From Promicromonospora umidemergens (lineage in GTDB: Bacteria; Actinomycetota; Actinomycetes; Actinomycetales; Cellulomonadaceae), in NCBI RefSeq assembly GCF_024171995.1, contig NZ_JAMTCT010000007.1, forward strand, positions 124,001 through 188,000: a stretch of DNA of 64,000 nucleotides, given 5' to 3'. The translations under genes were made by a program, and so were the position numbers. Shown here in pieces: positions 47,859-57,212 of this stretch (positions are counted from its first letter, which is position 1; every line of letters begins with the position of its first letter). The notes below the pieces were generated by a model, which was not told the DNA's origin, did no database searches, and worked only from the letters and a program-made list of their open reading frames with translations.

Positions 47859-49166
47859 TCAGTCGACCAGGCCCATCTGGGTGGGCAGCCAGGTCGACAG
47901 CTCCGGCACGAAGACGACCACGAAGAGCCCACCGATCAACGCGACGAGGAACGGCACGATCTTCGCTATGACGGGTTCGAGCCGCAGCCCCGCCACCCGC
48001 GCGCTCACGAAGAGGACGTTGCCGACGGGCGGCGTGATGACTCCGACGCAGAGGTTGTAGACGATCATGGTGCCGAAGTGGATCGGGCTGATGCCGAACT
48101 CCGCGACGATCGGCAGGAAGATCGGGGTGAAGATGAGGATCGCCGGCGTCGGGTCCATGAAGGTTCCGACCAGCAGCAGGATCACCATCATCATGATCAG
48201 GATGATGGTCGAGTTGTCGGTGACGCCCAGCATGCCCTCGGAGATGAGCTCGGGGATCCGCGCGAAGGACATGACCCACGACAGCGCGGAGGAGACGCCG
48301 ACGAGCAGCATGACGATGGCTGTCGTGCGGCCCGCGTCGAGCAGCATGCGCGGCAGCTCGCTGACCTTGAGCATGCGGTAGGCGAAGCCCAGGACCAGGC
48401 AATACACCACCGCGATCGCCGCGGACTCCGTCGCGGTGAAGAACCCGGACAGGATGCCGCCGATCACGATGACGATCATCAGGAGCGACGGGACGGCCTT
48501 CCACAGGACGACGAGGCCCTGGCGGAGCTGCACGCGGTCGGTCTTCCGGAGCTCGGGGTGCTTGCGCACGTAGAGCAGGACGACGAGCATGCATGCCGCC
48601 GTCCAGACCAGGCCGGGACCCACCCCCGCCATGAAGAGCGCAGCGATCGAGGTGCTGCTGACCAGCGAGTACACGATGAAGGTGTTGCTGGGCGGGATGA
48701 GCATCCCCGCGGGAGCTGACGCGGCGTTCACCGCGGCGGAGAACGCTCGGTCGTAGCCCTCCTTGCGCTGCCGCGGCTCCATGACCGTCCCGACGGCGGC
48801 CGCCGCCGCGACCGCCGCTCCGCTGACGGCCCCGAACATCGCGTTGGCGACCACGTTCGTCTGAGCGAGCGAACCGGGCGTCCGGCCGACGAGCACCTTG
48901 GCGGCATCGATCAGCCGCCCGGCGATGCCCCCGTTGTTCATCAGCACACCTGCCAGGACGAAGAACGGGATGGCCAGGAGCGGGAACGAGTTGATGCCCG
49001 TGAACATCCGCTGCGAGCTGGCCAGGGTGGCGCCCTCGAAGCCCAGCAGGGCGACGGTGGCGAAGATGGCCGACAGCCCGATGGCGACGGCGATGGGAAC
49101 ACTGAGCGCGATCATCAGCGCGATTCCGACCAGCAGGATCAGCCCTGCGAGGGATGCGGGTTCCAT
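47859..49166 (-). CDS. dctM: TRAP transporter large membrane subunit DctM
   Basis: The Na+-coupled translocating subunit of a tripartite ATP-independent periplasmic transporter. About 12 hydrophobic segments in 435 aa; ATG 49166 with TAGGAGC upstream. Family signatures are FPLLAIPFFVLAGVLMNNGG, FGAVSGAAVAAAAAVGTVM and APAGMLIPPSNTFIVYSL, plus the second-half repeat VGTFMDPTPAILIFTPIFLP. Third gene of dctP-dctQ-dctM; it is 8 bp from dctQ. Confidence 0.95.
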   Translation of the reverse strand: MEPASLAGLILLVGIALMIALSVPIAVAIGLSAIFATVALLGFEGATLASSQRMFTGINSFPLLAIPFFVLAGVLMNNGGIAGRLIDAAKVLVGRTPGSLAQTNVVANAMFGAVSGAAVAAAAAVGTVMEPRQRKEGYDRAFSAAVNAASAPAGMLIPPSNTFIVYSLVSSTSIAALFMAGVGPGLVWTAACMLVVLLYVRKHPELRKTDRVQLRQGLVVLWKAVPSLLMIVIVIGGILSGFFTATESAAIAVVYCLVLGFAYRMLKVSELPRMLLDAGRTTAIVMLLVGVSSALSWVMSFARIPELISEGMLGVTDNSTIILIMMMVILLLVGTFMDPTPAILIFTPIFLPIVAEFGISPIHFGTMIVYNLCVGVITPPVGNVLFVSARVAGLRLEPVIAKIVPFLVALIGGLFVVVFVPELSTWLPTQMGLVD

Positions 49167-49174
49167 GACGGCTC

Positions 49175-49681
49175 CTAGATTGCTTCGGCGTCGTCGGTGG
49201 GTGCCACGGCCAGCTCGGCGCCGCGGAGCACCGCGACGACGTGATAGAGCGCGTAGACCGTGATCAGGACGCCGGTGATGGGCATGACGAGGTACATCAC
49301 GCCGATCTGTGTCGGCAGGGCAGTGAGGTTGGTGTCCCAGGCGCCCTGGGCGGCGCGCAAGCCTCCCCAGACGAGCCCGATCAGCGCGAAGGCGATGATC
49401 AGCGCCTGCACCAGCACGGCGATGACACGCTGGACCAGGCCGGGCAGCTTCCGGACGACGAAGTCGACAGCGATGTGCCCGCGTTCGGAGAAGACCAGCG
49501 CGGACGCGAAGAAGCCGAGCCAGACGAACGTGTAGCGGGCTGCCTCCTCCGACCAGGTGCTCGGGTCGCTGATCACCTGGCGGGCGAACACCTGCCACAC
49601 GACGATCACGACGAGCAGGGCGAACAGGACGACGCACACCGCGGCGAGCGACCTGTCCAGGAACTTCTTCAGGGCGAGCAC
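49175..49681 (-). CDS. dctQ: TRAP transporter small membrane subunit DctQ
   Basis: 168 aa with four hydrophobic segments. The conserved WSEEAARYTFVWLGFFASAL and GHIAVDFVV are typical of DctQ, which stabilises DctM. GTG 49681 is preceded by AAGGAG. Lies between dctP (40 bp upstream) and dctM. Confidence 0.93.
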   Translation of the reverse strand: MLALKKFLDRSLAAVCVVLFALLVVIVVWQVFARQVISDPSTWSEEAARYTFVWLGFFASALVFSERGHIAVDFVVRKLPGLVQRVIAVLVQALIIAFALIGLVWGGLRAAQGAWDTNLTALPTQIGVMYLVMPITGVLITVYALYHVVAVLRGAELAVAPTDDAEAI

Positions 49682-49721
49682 GAGTCCACTCCTTCGTCTC
49701 TCAGCGTCCGGGAACCGAACA

Positions 49722-50741
49722 TCACTCGGCTGCGGCGCGTGCGGCGTCGAAGAGCGTCTGCTGGGTGTCGCTCTCGATGAACTGGTCGGCCAGCGGCTCG
49801 AGGGCCGCGCTGAAGGCTTCCTCGTCGACCTCGGAGAACGTCGCGCCGCCGGCCTCGGCCTCGGCGATCGCGTCCTCGGTCGCCGAGGCCCACAGCTCGG
49901 TGTGCTCCTCGTGCGCGGCCGTCCACTCGGCGTCGAGCGCCGCGCGGTCCTCCTGCGACATCTCCGCCAGCCGGTCGGTGTTGACGACCAGGTAGTCCAG
50001 ACCCACCAGGTGGTTGGTGGACGACCAGTACGGGGCGACCTCGAAGTGCTTCTGCGTGAAGTAGGAGACCTCGTTGTTCTCCGCCGCGTCCACGACGCCG
50101 GACTGCAGACCGGTGTAGAGCTCCCCGAAGGCCATCGGCGTGGCGGACGCCCCCATCGCCTCGGCCATCGCGACGTGCAGGTCGCTCTCCTGGACGCGCA
50201 GCTTCTGGCCCGCGAGGTCGGCAGGGGTCTCCACCGGGCCGGAGGTGGTGTAGATGCTCCGGGAGCCCTGGGTCAGGCCGCCCAGGACGGTCACGCCGTT
50301 GCTCTCCTCCAGGGAGGCGTACAGGTCACCGACGATCTTCTCGTCGTGGACGACGCTCATCTGGTGCTCGACGGAGTCGAAGACCTCCGGGAGGTTGAAG
50401 ACCAGGAAGTCCTCGTTCAGGTTCTCCAGCTGCGTGCCGGACACGATCGCCATGTCCACGGTCCCGTCGCCGACCAGCTGCAGGGCCTCCTGCTGTGCGC
50501 CGAGCGTCTCGTTCGGGAACACGTCGATGGCCCACCGGCCGCCCGTCGTCTCGGAGAACCGCTCGCCGAAGTTCTCCAGGGCGGTGTAGGAGGGGTGCTC
50601 CTCGGTCTGGTTCAGGGCCAGGCGCATCGTGGTCCCGCTGCCCCCGTCCCCGCCGGCAGTCCCGGCCCCGCCACAGGCGGTCAGGGTCAGAGCGGCCGCA
50701 CCCGCCAGTGCGGTCGCGGCCAGTCGTGTCGTTCGCTTCAT
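49722..50741 (-). CDS. dctP: TRAP transporter substrate-binding lipoprotein DctP
   Basis: 339 aa with a lipoprotein signal peptide; the lipobox LTAC places lipidated Cys at residue 23. DctP landmarks are GERFSETTGGRWAIDVFPNE, LRVQESDLHVAMAEAMGASA, and MAFGELYTGLQSGVVDAAEN. The Arg in KLRVQES is the residue that pairs with the ligand carboxylate in DctP proteins, consistent with an acidic sugar. ATG 50741 follows GGAGAG. Genetic context suggests glucuronate or related uronates. Confidence 0.93.
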   Translation of the reverse strand: MKRTTRLAATALAGAAALTLTACGGAGTAGGDGGSGTTMRLALNQTEEHPSYTALENFGERFSETTGGRWAIDVFPNETLGAQQEALQLVGDGTVDMAIVSGTQLENLNEDFLVFNLPEVFDSVEHQMSVVHDEKIVGDLYASLEESNGVTVLGGLTQGSRSIYTTSGPVETPADLAGQKLRVQESDLHVAMAEAMGASATPMAFGELYTGLQSGVVDAAENNEVSYFTQKHFEVAPYWSSTNHLVGLDYLVVNTDRLAEMSQEDRAALDAEWTAAHEEHTELWASATEDAIAEAEAGGATFSEVDEEAFSAALEPLADQFIESDTQQTLFDAARAAAE

Positions 50742-50835
50742 GGTTCTCTCCTCGACGCTGGGGAGCATCTAGTTGATCGGCGGGGCCGCGTCAGGCTCCC
50801 GTGTGCCCTCATTGAGCCAGCCGGGGCCGAACAGC

Positions 50836-50849
50836 GGCAACCAGTTGCC
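50836..50849. promoter_or_regulatory. LacI-type operator B (dctPQM)
   Basis: GGCAACCAGTTGCC is a perfect 14-bp palindrome of the shared motif, 95 bp upstream of the dctP start and between it and the lacI stop. Confidence 0.7.
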
Positions 50850-50898
50850 ACAGGTTGTCGCGGCACGCCTCACACGGTCCGACGGCGCCGCTCAGGAG

Positions 50899-51912
50899 CT
50901 ACCGCTTGCGGCCTGTGGAACCCCGCACGATGAGCTGGGACGGGAGCAGCGCGGGGCGGAGGGCCCGTGGAGCGTCGGAGGCCAGCTGGCCGAGCAACGT
51001 CTTGATCGCGAAGGCGCCGAGGTTGTGCAGCGGGGCCGCGACGGTCGTCAGCGGCGGCGTACAGAAGTCGGACCCGAAGATGTTGTCGAAGCCGACCACG
51101 CTGACGTCCTCGGGGATCCGGGTGCCCATCTCGGTCAGGCCACGCATCATCCCGATCGCCATGAGGTCGTTGTAGACGATGACGGCGCTCGTCGGGGTCG
51201 CTCCGAACGCGCGGGCGGCCGCGAGGCCACCCGCGACCGTCGGCTGGAACGGCCCGATCCGGCGCGCACGCAGCTCGAGCTGGTAGGTCGCCTCCCGCAA
51301 CGATCGCCACCGCATCCCGTCGACCCAGGACGCTTCCGGGCCGGCGACATACGTGATCGTCGTGTGCCCGAGCTCGACCAGGTGCTCGACCGCCCGGCGC
51401 ATGCCGCGTTCGTTGTCGGTGACCACGCTGGGGATGTCGGTCATGACGCGGTTGAGGACCACGGTGGGCCGCTGCTTCGCAGCGACGCGGATGGAGGAGT
51501 CCGAGAGCCGCGACGTCGCCAGGACGATGCCCTCCACCAGCGGGATGACCCGGTCGAGCGCCTCCCGCTCGGTCTCCATCGACTCTTCGACGTCGGCGAC
51601 GAGCATCGTATACCCGGCCTTACGAGCGACCCGCTCCGCACCGCGGATGATCTGGAAGAAGAAGGGGTTGGTCACGTCAGCGACGATCAGGGCGAGGAGC
51701 GACGTCTTGCCCGTCGGCAGCCCTCTGGCCAGCGGGTTCGTGCGATACCCCAGCTCGGCGGCGACCTTGCGGATCCGCTCGGCCGTCTCGGCGTTCACCC
51801 TGCCGGGCCGGGAGAAGGCCCGGGAGACGGTCGACGGCGCCACACCGCACGCCGTGGCGACGTCGTAGATCGTCGGACTTGAAGGTCGGCGCGGCCCCTG
51901 CGTCGGGTCCAT
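50899..51912 (-). CDS. LacI-family transcriptional repressor of the uronate island
   Basis: 337 aa. The HTH at 14-33 (TIYDVATACGVAPSTVSRAF) is followed by the hinge helix and a periplasmic-binding-protein-like effector domain (LLALIVADVTNPFFFQIIRG, ending VVGFDNIFGSDFCTPPLTTV). The effector is likely a uronate or pathway intermediate (inference). The motif GRCAANCRGTTGYC occurs upstream of this gene, dctP, manD, GH3 and uxaC, which supports both autoregulation and control of the whole island. ATG 51912; a GTG three codons upstream is possible. Confidence 0.9.
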   Translation of the reverse strand: MDPTQGPRRPSSPTIYDVATACGVAPSTVSRAFSRPGRVNAETAERIRKVAAELGYRTNPLARGLPTGKTSLLALIVADVTNPFFFQIIRGAERVARKAGYTMLVADVEESMETEREALDRVIPLVEGIVLATSRLSDSSIRVAAKQRPTVVLNRVMTDIPSVVTDNERGMRRAVEHLVELGHTTITYVAGPEASWVDGMRWRSLREATYQLELRARRIGPFQPTVAGGLAAARAFGATPTSAVIVYNDLMAIGMMRGLTEMGTRIPEDVSVVGFDNIFGSDFCTPPLTTVAAPLHNLGAFAIKTLLGQLASDAPRALRPALLPSQLIVRGSTGRKR

Positions 51913-51943
51913 GAAGGGCACGTTAAGGCTCACCTCGCGAGAA

Positions 51944-51957
51944 GACAACCGCTTGCC
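51944..51957. promoter_or_regulatory. LacI-type operator C (lacI autoregulation)
   Basis: GACAACCGCTTGCC, whose reverse complement GGCAAGCGGTTGTC fits the motif; centred about 39 bp upstream of the lacI ATG, between manD and lacI. Confidence 0.65.
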
Positions 51958-51998
51958 GGGAGGAGCGCCCGGTCGCGGCGTCCGGGCGCCCGTAGCGG

Positions 51999-53237
51999 TC
52001 ACCAGTCGTGGACGGTCCCGTCGGCAAGCCGGTTGTAGGGCAGATAGGCCCGCTCGTAGGGGTACTTGCCGCCCTCGTCGACGTCGAGCTCGACGCCGAG
52101 GCCCGGGGCGTCGCCGGGATGCAGCATCCCCCCGCTGAACGTGAACGACTGCCGGAACACCTCGTTGGTCCTGGCACCGTGCTGCATGTACTCCTGGATC
52201 CCGAAGTTGTGGATCGACAGGCCGAGGTGCATCGCAGCGGCCATGCCGACCGGCGAGATGTCCGTCGGCCCGTGCATCCCCGACTTGATCTGGTACTGCG
52301 CCGCATGGTCCAGCACTTTCCGCAGGTGCGTGATCCCGCCGGTGTGGGTCACCGCCGAGCGCACGTAGTCGATGAGCTGCTCGCGGATCACCGTCTGGTA
52401 GTCCCAGACGGTGTTGAAGATCTCCCCGATCGCCAGCGGCGTCGTGCTGTGCTGCCGCACCAGGCGCAGCGCCTCCTGGTTCTCCGCCGGGGTGACGTCC
52501 TCGAGCCAGAAGAGGTCGTAGGGCTCGAGCGACTTCGCGAGCCGCGCGGCCTGGATCGGCGTCATCCGGTGATGGCCGTCGTGCAGCAGGGGCAGCTCGG
52601 GCCCGAACTCGTTGCGGACCGCCTCGAAGACCCCCGGCACGTGCCGGAGGTACGACCGGGTGTCCCAGTCCTCCTCGGCAGGCCGGGCGCCCCGCTGAGC
52701 CGGCTCGTGGTCGTAGCGGACACCGGAGTTCGCCTCGAACGTCGCGTTGGACGCGATGCCGTAGATGGACTTGAGGCCGGGCACGCCGGTCTGCACGCGG
52801 ACGGCCCGGTAGCCCAGCTCCAGGTGCTCGCGGATCGAGTCGAAGAGCTCGTCCAGCGTCTTGCCCGACGCGTGCCCGTACGAGAGCAGCCCGCTGCGGG
52901 ACGCTCCCCCGAGCAGCTGGTACAGCGGCATCCCCGCCGCCTTGGCCTTGATGTCCCACAGGGCGACGTCGACCGCGGCGACGGCAGCCATGGTCACGGG
53001 CCCCCTGCGCCAGTAGGCGCTGCGGTACAGGAGCTGCCAGGTGTCCTCGATGCGATGGGCGTCGCTCCCGATCAGCAACGGAGCCACGTGGTCACGCAGG
53101 TAGCTCACGACGGCCAGCTCCCGGCCGTTCAGGGTCGCGTCCCCGAGCCCGGTCAGCCCGTCGTCCGTCGTCACCTTGAGGGTGACGAAGTTGCGGTCCG
53201 GGCTCGTGACGATCACGTCCGCCGCGATGATCTTCAT
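51999..53237 (-). CDS. manD: D-mannonate dehydratase, enolase superfamily
   Basis: Dehydrates D-mannonate to 2-keto-3-deoxy-D-gluconate. The N-terminus [20 protein letters not shown] and segments [40 protein letters not shown] and [20 protein letters not shown] follow characterised ManD proteins closely. [11 protein letters not shown] and GEIFNTVWD carry metal ligands and the catalytic region. 412 aa, ATG 53237 with CAGGAGC upstream. Some ManD homologues act on D-gluconate; the neighbouring uxaC-uxuB favours mannonate. Confidence 0.92.
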   Translation of the reverse strand: MKIIAADVIVTSPDRNFVTLKVTTDDGLTGLGDATLNGRELAVVSYLRDHVAPLLIGSDAHRIEDTWQLLYRSAYWRRGPVTMAAVAAVDVALWDIKAKAAGMPLYQLLGGASRSGLLSYGHASGKTLDELFDSIREHLELGYRAVRVQTGVPGLKSIYGIASNATFEANSGVRYDHEPAQRGARPAEEDWDTRSYLRHVPGVFEAVRNEFGPELPLLHDGHHRMTPIQAARLAKSLEPYDLFWLEDVTPAENQEALRLVRQHSTTPLAIGEIFNTVWDYQTVIREQLIDYVRSAVTHTGGITHLRKVLDHAAQYQIKSGMHGPTDISPVGMAAAMHLGLSIHNFGIQEYMQHGARTNEVFRQSFTFSGGMLHPGDAPGLGVELDVDEGGKYPYERAYLPYNRLADGTVHDW

Positions 53238-53300
53238 CTGGTGCTCCTGAGGTTCGAGGGGTAGGCCTGCGCACCACTTCACCGTGCCCGCGCCCGTCTC

Positions 53301-53314
53301 GACAAGCGGTTGCC
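53301..53314. promoter_or_regulatory. LacI-type operator D (manD)
   Basis: GACAAGCGGTTGCC fits the motif with one base off a perfect palindrome, 63 bp upstream of the manD start. A further GCGTTGTC half-site follows at 53317-53324. Confidence 0.65.
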
Positions 53315-53341
53315 GTGCGTTGTCCTCGCCGGCACGAGGAA

Positions 53342-53381
53342 CGGCCCGGCCCGTCCGCGAGGAAGCGGACGAACCGGGCCG
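53342..53381 (-). terminator. Hairpin after the GH3 gene
   Basis: CGGCCCGG (53342-53349) pairs with CCGGGCCG (53374-53381), and inside it CGTCCGC (53352-53358) pairs with GCGGACG (53365-53371). It lies just downstream of the GH3 stop and before manD, so manD likely has its own promoter. Confidence 0.65.
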
Positions 53382-53398
53382 GATCAGCCGGAGCTCGG

Positions 53399-55486
53399 CT
53401 AGTCCTGGTAGCTCAGACCGAAGTCCAGACCCCACTCGTTGCCTGCCGCGTCCGAGTACGCGTAGTCGAAGTCCTCGGCGTAGCCGGGGAGGTCCGAGGC
53501 GTTCCGGTCGACCGCCTCGACGTCGGCGGGCACGGTGAAGGGCAGCTGGCCCGTCGGGTCGTACCGGCCCCTGATCACGTCGACGACGGCGTCCGGCGTC
53601 GTGTTGAACGTGGCGAGCACGGCGTCGGCACCGGGCTCGATCTCGTCGACCAGCCACGGGTTGGTGAAGTTGACCCCGAGGATCGTGGTCTCGACCTGCT
53701 CCTGCAGCGCGAGGATCCGTTCGTGGTCGATGCCGGTGTCCTGGTCCTTGCGCAGGACGATCGACGGCGGGTCGCCCGCGGTGTCGTCCTCACCCCAGCT
53801 CAGGCTCGGGATGACCCACAGGTAGGCGTGGGTCGCCTCCGCCGGGTCGTCGACGATGGTGATCGACGGGTCCGCGAGCCGGATGCTCTCGGCCAGGCCA
53901 GCGGTCGCCGCCGCGGACTCCTCCTCGTCCTCCTGGAAGACCTCCAGGTAGAGCTGCACGTCCTCGGCCTGCGAGTCCGTGACGGGCAGGGTCGGCGTCC
54001 CGTCCCGCTCGTCGTTCCGCAGGAGGACCACCGACTTCCGGTGCGCCTCGTCGGCCTTGGCCTGCGAGGCCGGGTCGTCGCCGGTCTGCTGGGCATGCTC
54101 GGGGTCGACGTACGGGTCGTCGAACAGGCCGAGCTCGAACATCTCGGTCAGGGTGTAGGTGAGGGACTCGTCGAGCCCGTCCTCCGTGACCAGGCCGGCG
54201 TCCACCGCCTCGCGCAGCGGCGCCGGGTCGGAGCCACCGGAGAACAGGTTGGTGCCCGCGTCGATGGCCTTGGCGTACCGCTCGGGCTCGGTGAGGTCCT
54301 CGACGCCCCAGATGCGGTCGGAGATGATGCCGGTGTCCGAGTTGACGTACCCCTCGAAGCCCAGCTCGTCGCGCAGCAGGCCCTGCAGCATGGGCTCGTT
54401 GTAGGCGAACGCGACCTCCTCGAACTGCTGGTCCGCCGAGTACCACAGGTGCTCGGGCAGCTGGTCGGCGCTGGGCTCGTTCACCGGCTTGGCGTAGTAC
54501 GGCATGATCGAGGACGTACCGGCCTCGACCGCCGCCTCGAACGGGGGCAGGTGATAGTCGTAGAGGCTCCCCTCGGTGGGGTACTCGTTGGTCGAGCCCC
54601 ACTCGTGGTGCGGGTCGGTGCCCTCGACCCGCGGGCCGCCGCCCGCGAAGTGCTTGGTCGTCTGCGCGACCGACGACTCGCTGAGCTCCTCGCCCTGGAA
54701 CCCGGTGATGATCGCGGAGATGTAGTCGGAGACGACCTCCGGGTCCTCGCCGAAGGTGCCGTCGGTACGGGTCCAGCGCGGTTCCGTGAGCAGGTCCGCC
54801 ATGTACCCGTAGAGCTTGTGCATCCCGGCGGCCCGCCACTCGTTCGCGGCCGTCTCGGCGAAGTCCTCGACCATCTCCGGGTCGCGTGCCGCGGCGAGCC
54901 CCAGCTCGTTGGGCCAGGTGGACAGCTGGCCGCCCGCCTCCGCGTGCCCGAACGTGCGGTTGAGGTTGACGTGGTTGCGCGGGTTCGAGGTCATCACGAC
55001 GGGGATGCCGAGGCGGGACGCCTCACCGAGCTCCTGGAACTCGTTGTTCCGGGTCGCGAGATCGCCAGGCTCCGGGTCGTCGCGCACGATGAAGTGCCGC
55101 TGGCCGCCGTCGGTGACCTCCGCCTTGCTCCGGTCCGCGTTGAACGTCGAGATGAGCATCATCGCCGTCTTCTCGTCGACGTTCATGCGGGCGAGCAGGT
55201 CCTCCACGCGCTGGGCGGTGGGCCTGCGCCAGTCCTCGTAGACGTCGATCTTTCCGTTCGCGTTGAGATCGCGGAACTCGAGCTTTCCCCGCTCGAGGAT
55301 CGGCTTGAGCCGACCTTCGACCTCGGTATGGCCCTGCGCCCCTGCGGCGGCGTGTGCTGATCGTCCGTCGCCCGCACCGTCGGGCGGTGCGGCGAAAGCC
55401 CCGGCGGCGACAGCGAACGTGAGGGGTACTGCGACGGCTGCCGTTGCGACAGCCTTCCGACACGAAGTCGTGCGGCGCTTGCTCAT
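53399..55486 (-). CDS. Secreted glycoside hydrolase family 3 enzyme
   Basis: 695 aa. ATG 55486 follows AAGGAGG. A signal peptide (basic [10 protein letters not shown], hydrophobic [15 protein letters not shown]) predicts export. Next is a Ca-loop-like [14 protein letters not shown] (73-86) as found in one GH3 subgroup, then the barrel with [10 protein letters not shown] (275-284) and probable nucleophile Asp384 in GYVNSDTGI. The second domain includes [14 protein letters not shown]3 enzymes are mostly beta-glucosidases or beta-xylosidases. Being in the uronate regulon, it may release uronic-acid-bearing residues (inference). Confidence 0.88.
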   Translation of the reverse strand: MSKRRTTSCRKAVATAAVAVPLTFAVAAGAFAAPPDGAGDGRSAHAAAGAQGHTEVEGRLKPILERGKLEFRDLNANGKIDVYEDWRRPTAQRVEDLLARMNVDEKTAMMLISTFNADRSKAEVTDGGQRHFIVRDDPEPGDLATRNNEFQELGEASRLGIPVVMTSNPRNHVNLNRTFGHAEAGGQLSTWPNELGLAAARDPEMVEDFAETAANEWRAAGMHKLYGYMADLLTEPRWTRTDGTFGEDPEVVSDYISAIITGFQGEELSESSVAQTTKHFAGGGPRVEGTDPHHEWGSTNEYPTEGSLYDYHLPPFEAAVEAGTSSIMPYYAKPVNEPSADQLPEHLWYSADQQFEEVAFAYNEPMLQGLLRDELGFEGYVNSDTGIISDRIWGVEDLTEPERYAKAIDAGTNLFSGGSDPAPLREAVDAGLVTEDGLDESLTYTLTEMFELGLFDDPYVDPEHAQQTGDDPASQAKADEAHRKSVVLLRNDERDGTPTLPVTDSQAEDVQLYLEVFQEDEEESAAATAGLAESIRLADPSITIVDDPAEATHAYLWVIPSLSWGEDDTAGDPPSIVLRKDQDTGIDHERILALQEQVETTILGVNFTNPWLVDEIEPGADAVLATFNTTPDAVVDVIRGRYDPTGQLPFTVPADVEAVDRNASDLPGYAEDFDYAYSDAAGNEWGLDFGLSYQD

Positions 55487-55634
55487 GCGATGGTCCTCCT
55501 TGAACATCTGCACATGGGTGGTCGCTGGACGGATCGCACACCATCGCTGCCAGGCCTTCGTTCACCATGCTGCGTTCAGGGCCCGGCTGGTTCCGCCCCG
55601 CGTTCGATCACCCTGCGGTGCGGCGACCAGGTGC

Positions 55635-55648
55635 GGCAATCAGTTGCC
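55635..55648. promoter_or_regulatory. LacI-type operator E (GH3)
   Basis: GGCAATCAGTTGCC fits the shared motif, 149 bp upstream of the GH3 ATG; a half-site CAGTTGTC follows at 55650-55657. The rest of the gap 55487-55669 shows no other clear element. Confidence 0.6.
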
Positions 55649-55669
55649 CTCAGTTGTCCGGCGCACCGG

Positions 55670-56452
55670 TCACCAGCTGAACGACCGGACCGCCGCCGCC
55701 ACCGCCGAGGGCCGGTCCCGGTGCACCGCGTGCCCGGCGCCCACCACGACGCGCACCCGCACGCTCGGGTTGCGGATCATGAGCTCGACGCCCGTACGGG
55801 GCCGGAACAGCGCACCGTGGGCGGGGTCGGCACCCAGCACGAGCGTCGGCACCACGAGCCGGGTCATGACGTCGGTGTGCCGCCAGGGCGCGTTGTCCCG
55901 CAGGGTGCGGTCCACCGCGCCGGCGTCCGCTGCCTGCGCCGCGGCGGCGACCGCCGCGACGTCACGCCGGTCCCATGCCACGTGCGCCGCCCGCACGGCC
56001 TGGGCCGACGGCGGGTGGGTGGCGTCGGCGACCTCCTGGACCACCCGGCTCTCGAACCGGTCGTCCGGGATGTCGAGCACCGGGTCGAGCAGCACGAGGC
56101 GGCGGGTGAACCGGCGGTCGGCGTCGGTGGCCAGCGCGCCGAGCAGGCCGCCGAGGCTGTGTCCCACCACGAGATCCCAGCCGGTGCCCAGCGCCCGCAC
56201 GTCGGCGACGTGGTCGGCGAGCAGGTAGGAGTCGGCGCGGGGGCTCGTCCCGTGGCCGCGCAGGTCTGGGGCGACCACCTCGTAGCCGTCCTCGGCGAGG
56301 GTCTCGGCGAGCTGCCACCAGGTCGCGCCCGCCGACACGATGCCGTGCAGCAGCAGCGCCCGGCCGGGTCCGGCACCCCAGCGGGTCGTGGCGAGCGCGA
56401 CGGAAGCGGGCGGCTCGGCTGCGCCGTCGGGAACCTCGTGCCACATCACCAT
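55670..56452 (-). CDS. Alpha/beta hydrolase
   Basis: 260 aa of the alpha/beta-hydrolase fold. Oxyanion segment LLLHGIVSAGATWW, nucleophile elbow VVGHSLGGLL, and the catalytic His in GAGHAVHRDRP near the C-terminus. No signal peptide. Substrate is unknown. The start lies inside an ATGGTG repeat; I use ATG 56452 (MVMWHEVPDG), with ATG 56446 also possible. Confidence 0.85.
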   Translation of the reverse strand: MVMWHEVPDGAAEPPASVALATTRWGAGPGRALLLHGIVSAGATWWQLAETLAEDGYEVVAPDLRGHGTSPRADSYLLADHVADVRALGTGWDLVVGHSLGGLLGALATDADRRFTRRLVLLDPVLDIPDDRFESRVVQEVADATHPPSAQAVRAAHVAWDRRDVAAVAAAAQAADAGAVDRTLRDNAPWRHTDVMTRLVVPTLVLGADPAHGALFRPRTGVELMIRNPSVRVRVVVGAGHAVHRDRPSAVAAAVRSFSW

Positions 56453-56484
56453 GACCACATCACCATCACCATCACCATCACCAT
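56446..56484 (-). other. 12-codon leader ORF formed by an ATGGTG repeat
   Basis: On the minus strand ATG GTG repeats give MVMVMVMVMWSW and a TGA at 56446-56448 that overlaps a possible start of the alpha/beta hydrolase (TGATG). It may simply be a microsatellite next to the start codon. Confidence 0.4.
56458..56484. repeat. CATCAC hexanucleotide microsatellite
   Basis: Four and a half tandem copies of CATCAC on the plus strand; an additional partial copy lies at 56444-56452. Confidence 0.9.
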
Positions 56485-56552
56485 GAACAGAGGGTAACGA
56501 TCAGGTGTATACCGGTCTGAAACATTTGAACATCTCGGGGCGTTCCGCCGGC

Positions 56553-57212
56553 TCACCTCAGCGTGGCCGGGTCCGCACCGTGCGCCACCAGGAGGGCCCG
56601 GACCGCCTCTTCGGCGCGTCGGTACACGGCGTCGTCGCCGAACAGGAGCGAGCGGTCGTTGGCAGCGTTCAGCAGTGCGTTGATCTCGAACTCCACCTGG
56701 TCGGGGTCGGTTCCCCGGTCCAGCTCGCCGGCGTCGGCCGCCGTCCGCACCTGGTGACCGACGTACGACTCCCAGGACCGTTGCGCTTCGACGACGGCGT
56801 CCCGAACGGCGCCCTCGCGCATGTCGAACTCCACCTCGACGGTGCGGAAGAAGCAGCCGCCGCGGAACACCCGCGAGCGCGAGTACTCGATCCAGGCCAG
56901 CACCAGCGCCCACAGCCGCGGCAGGCCCCGCGACGCAGGCCGCGCCGGGACGATCACGTGGTCGGTGTAGATCTCCATGGCCCGCTCCAGCGCGGCCAGC
57001 TGGAGTCCCTCCTTGGACCCGAACAGCCCGGCGATCGCGCTCTTGTTCACGGGCGCCGAGGTCGCGAGCGCACCGAAGGACAGCGCGTCGAGCCCGCGCA
57101 CGGACGCCTCCTGCACCGCGCTGTCGAGCACCGCGCGCCGCGTGCGGTCACCGCGTGCGCGGCGCAGGTCCGTCGAGTCGTCCACAAAGAGAGTGTACGA
57201 CCGTTCACACAT
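56553..57212 (-). CDS. TetR-family transcriptional regulator
   Basis: 219 aa from ATG 57212. The HTH is FGALATSAPVNKSAIAGLFG, after RRARGDRTRRAVLDSAVQEA; the C-terminal domain has GGCFFRTVEVEFDMREGAVR, as in TetR_C_16/YcdC-like members. ATG 57212 lies inside an operator-like inverted repeat; GTG 57185 would exclude it. Divergent from the alpha/beta hydrolase at 57266, its probable target along with itself. Confidence 0.87.
   Translation of the reverse strand: MCERSYTLFVDDSTDLRRARGDRTRRAVLDSAVQEASVRGLDALSFGALATSAPVNKSAIAGLFGSKEGLQLAALERAMEIYTDHVIVPARPASRGLPRLWALVLAWIEYSRSRVFRGGCFFRTVEVEFDMREGAVRDAVVEAQRSWESYVGHQVRTAADAGELDRGTDPDQVEFEINALLNAANDRSLLFGDDAVYRRAEEAVRALLVAHGADPATLR

Noticed and set aside
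56458-56484. Run of alternating CAT/CAC codons resembling a polyhistidine tag, suggesting vector contamination
   Set aside because: It is not in frame with any plus-strand gene, is flanked by ordinary chromosomal sequence, and reads more simply as a microsatellite.
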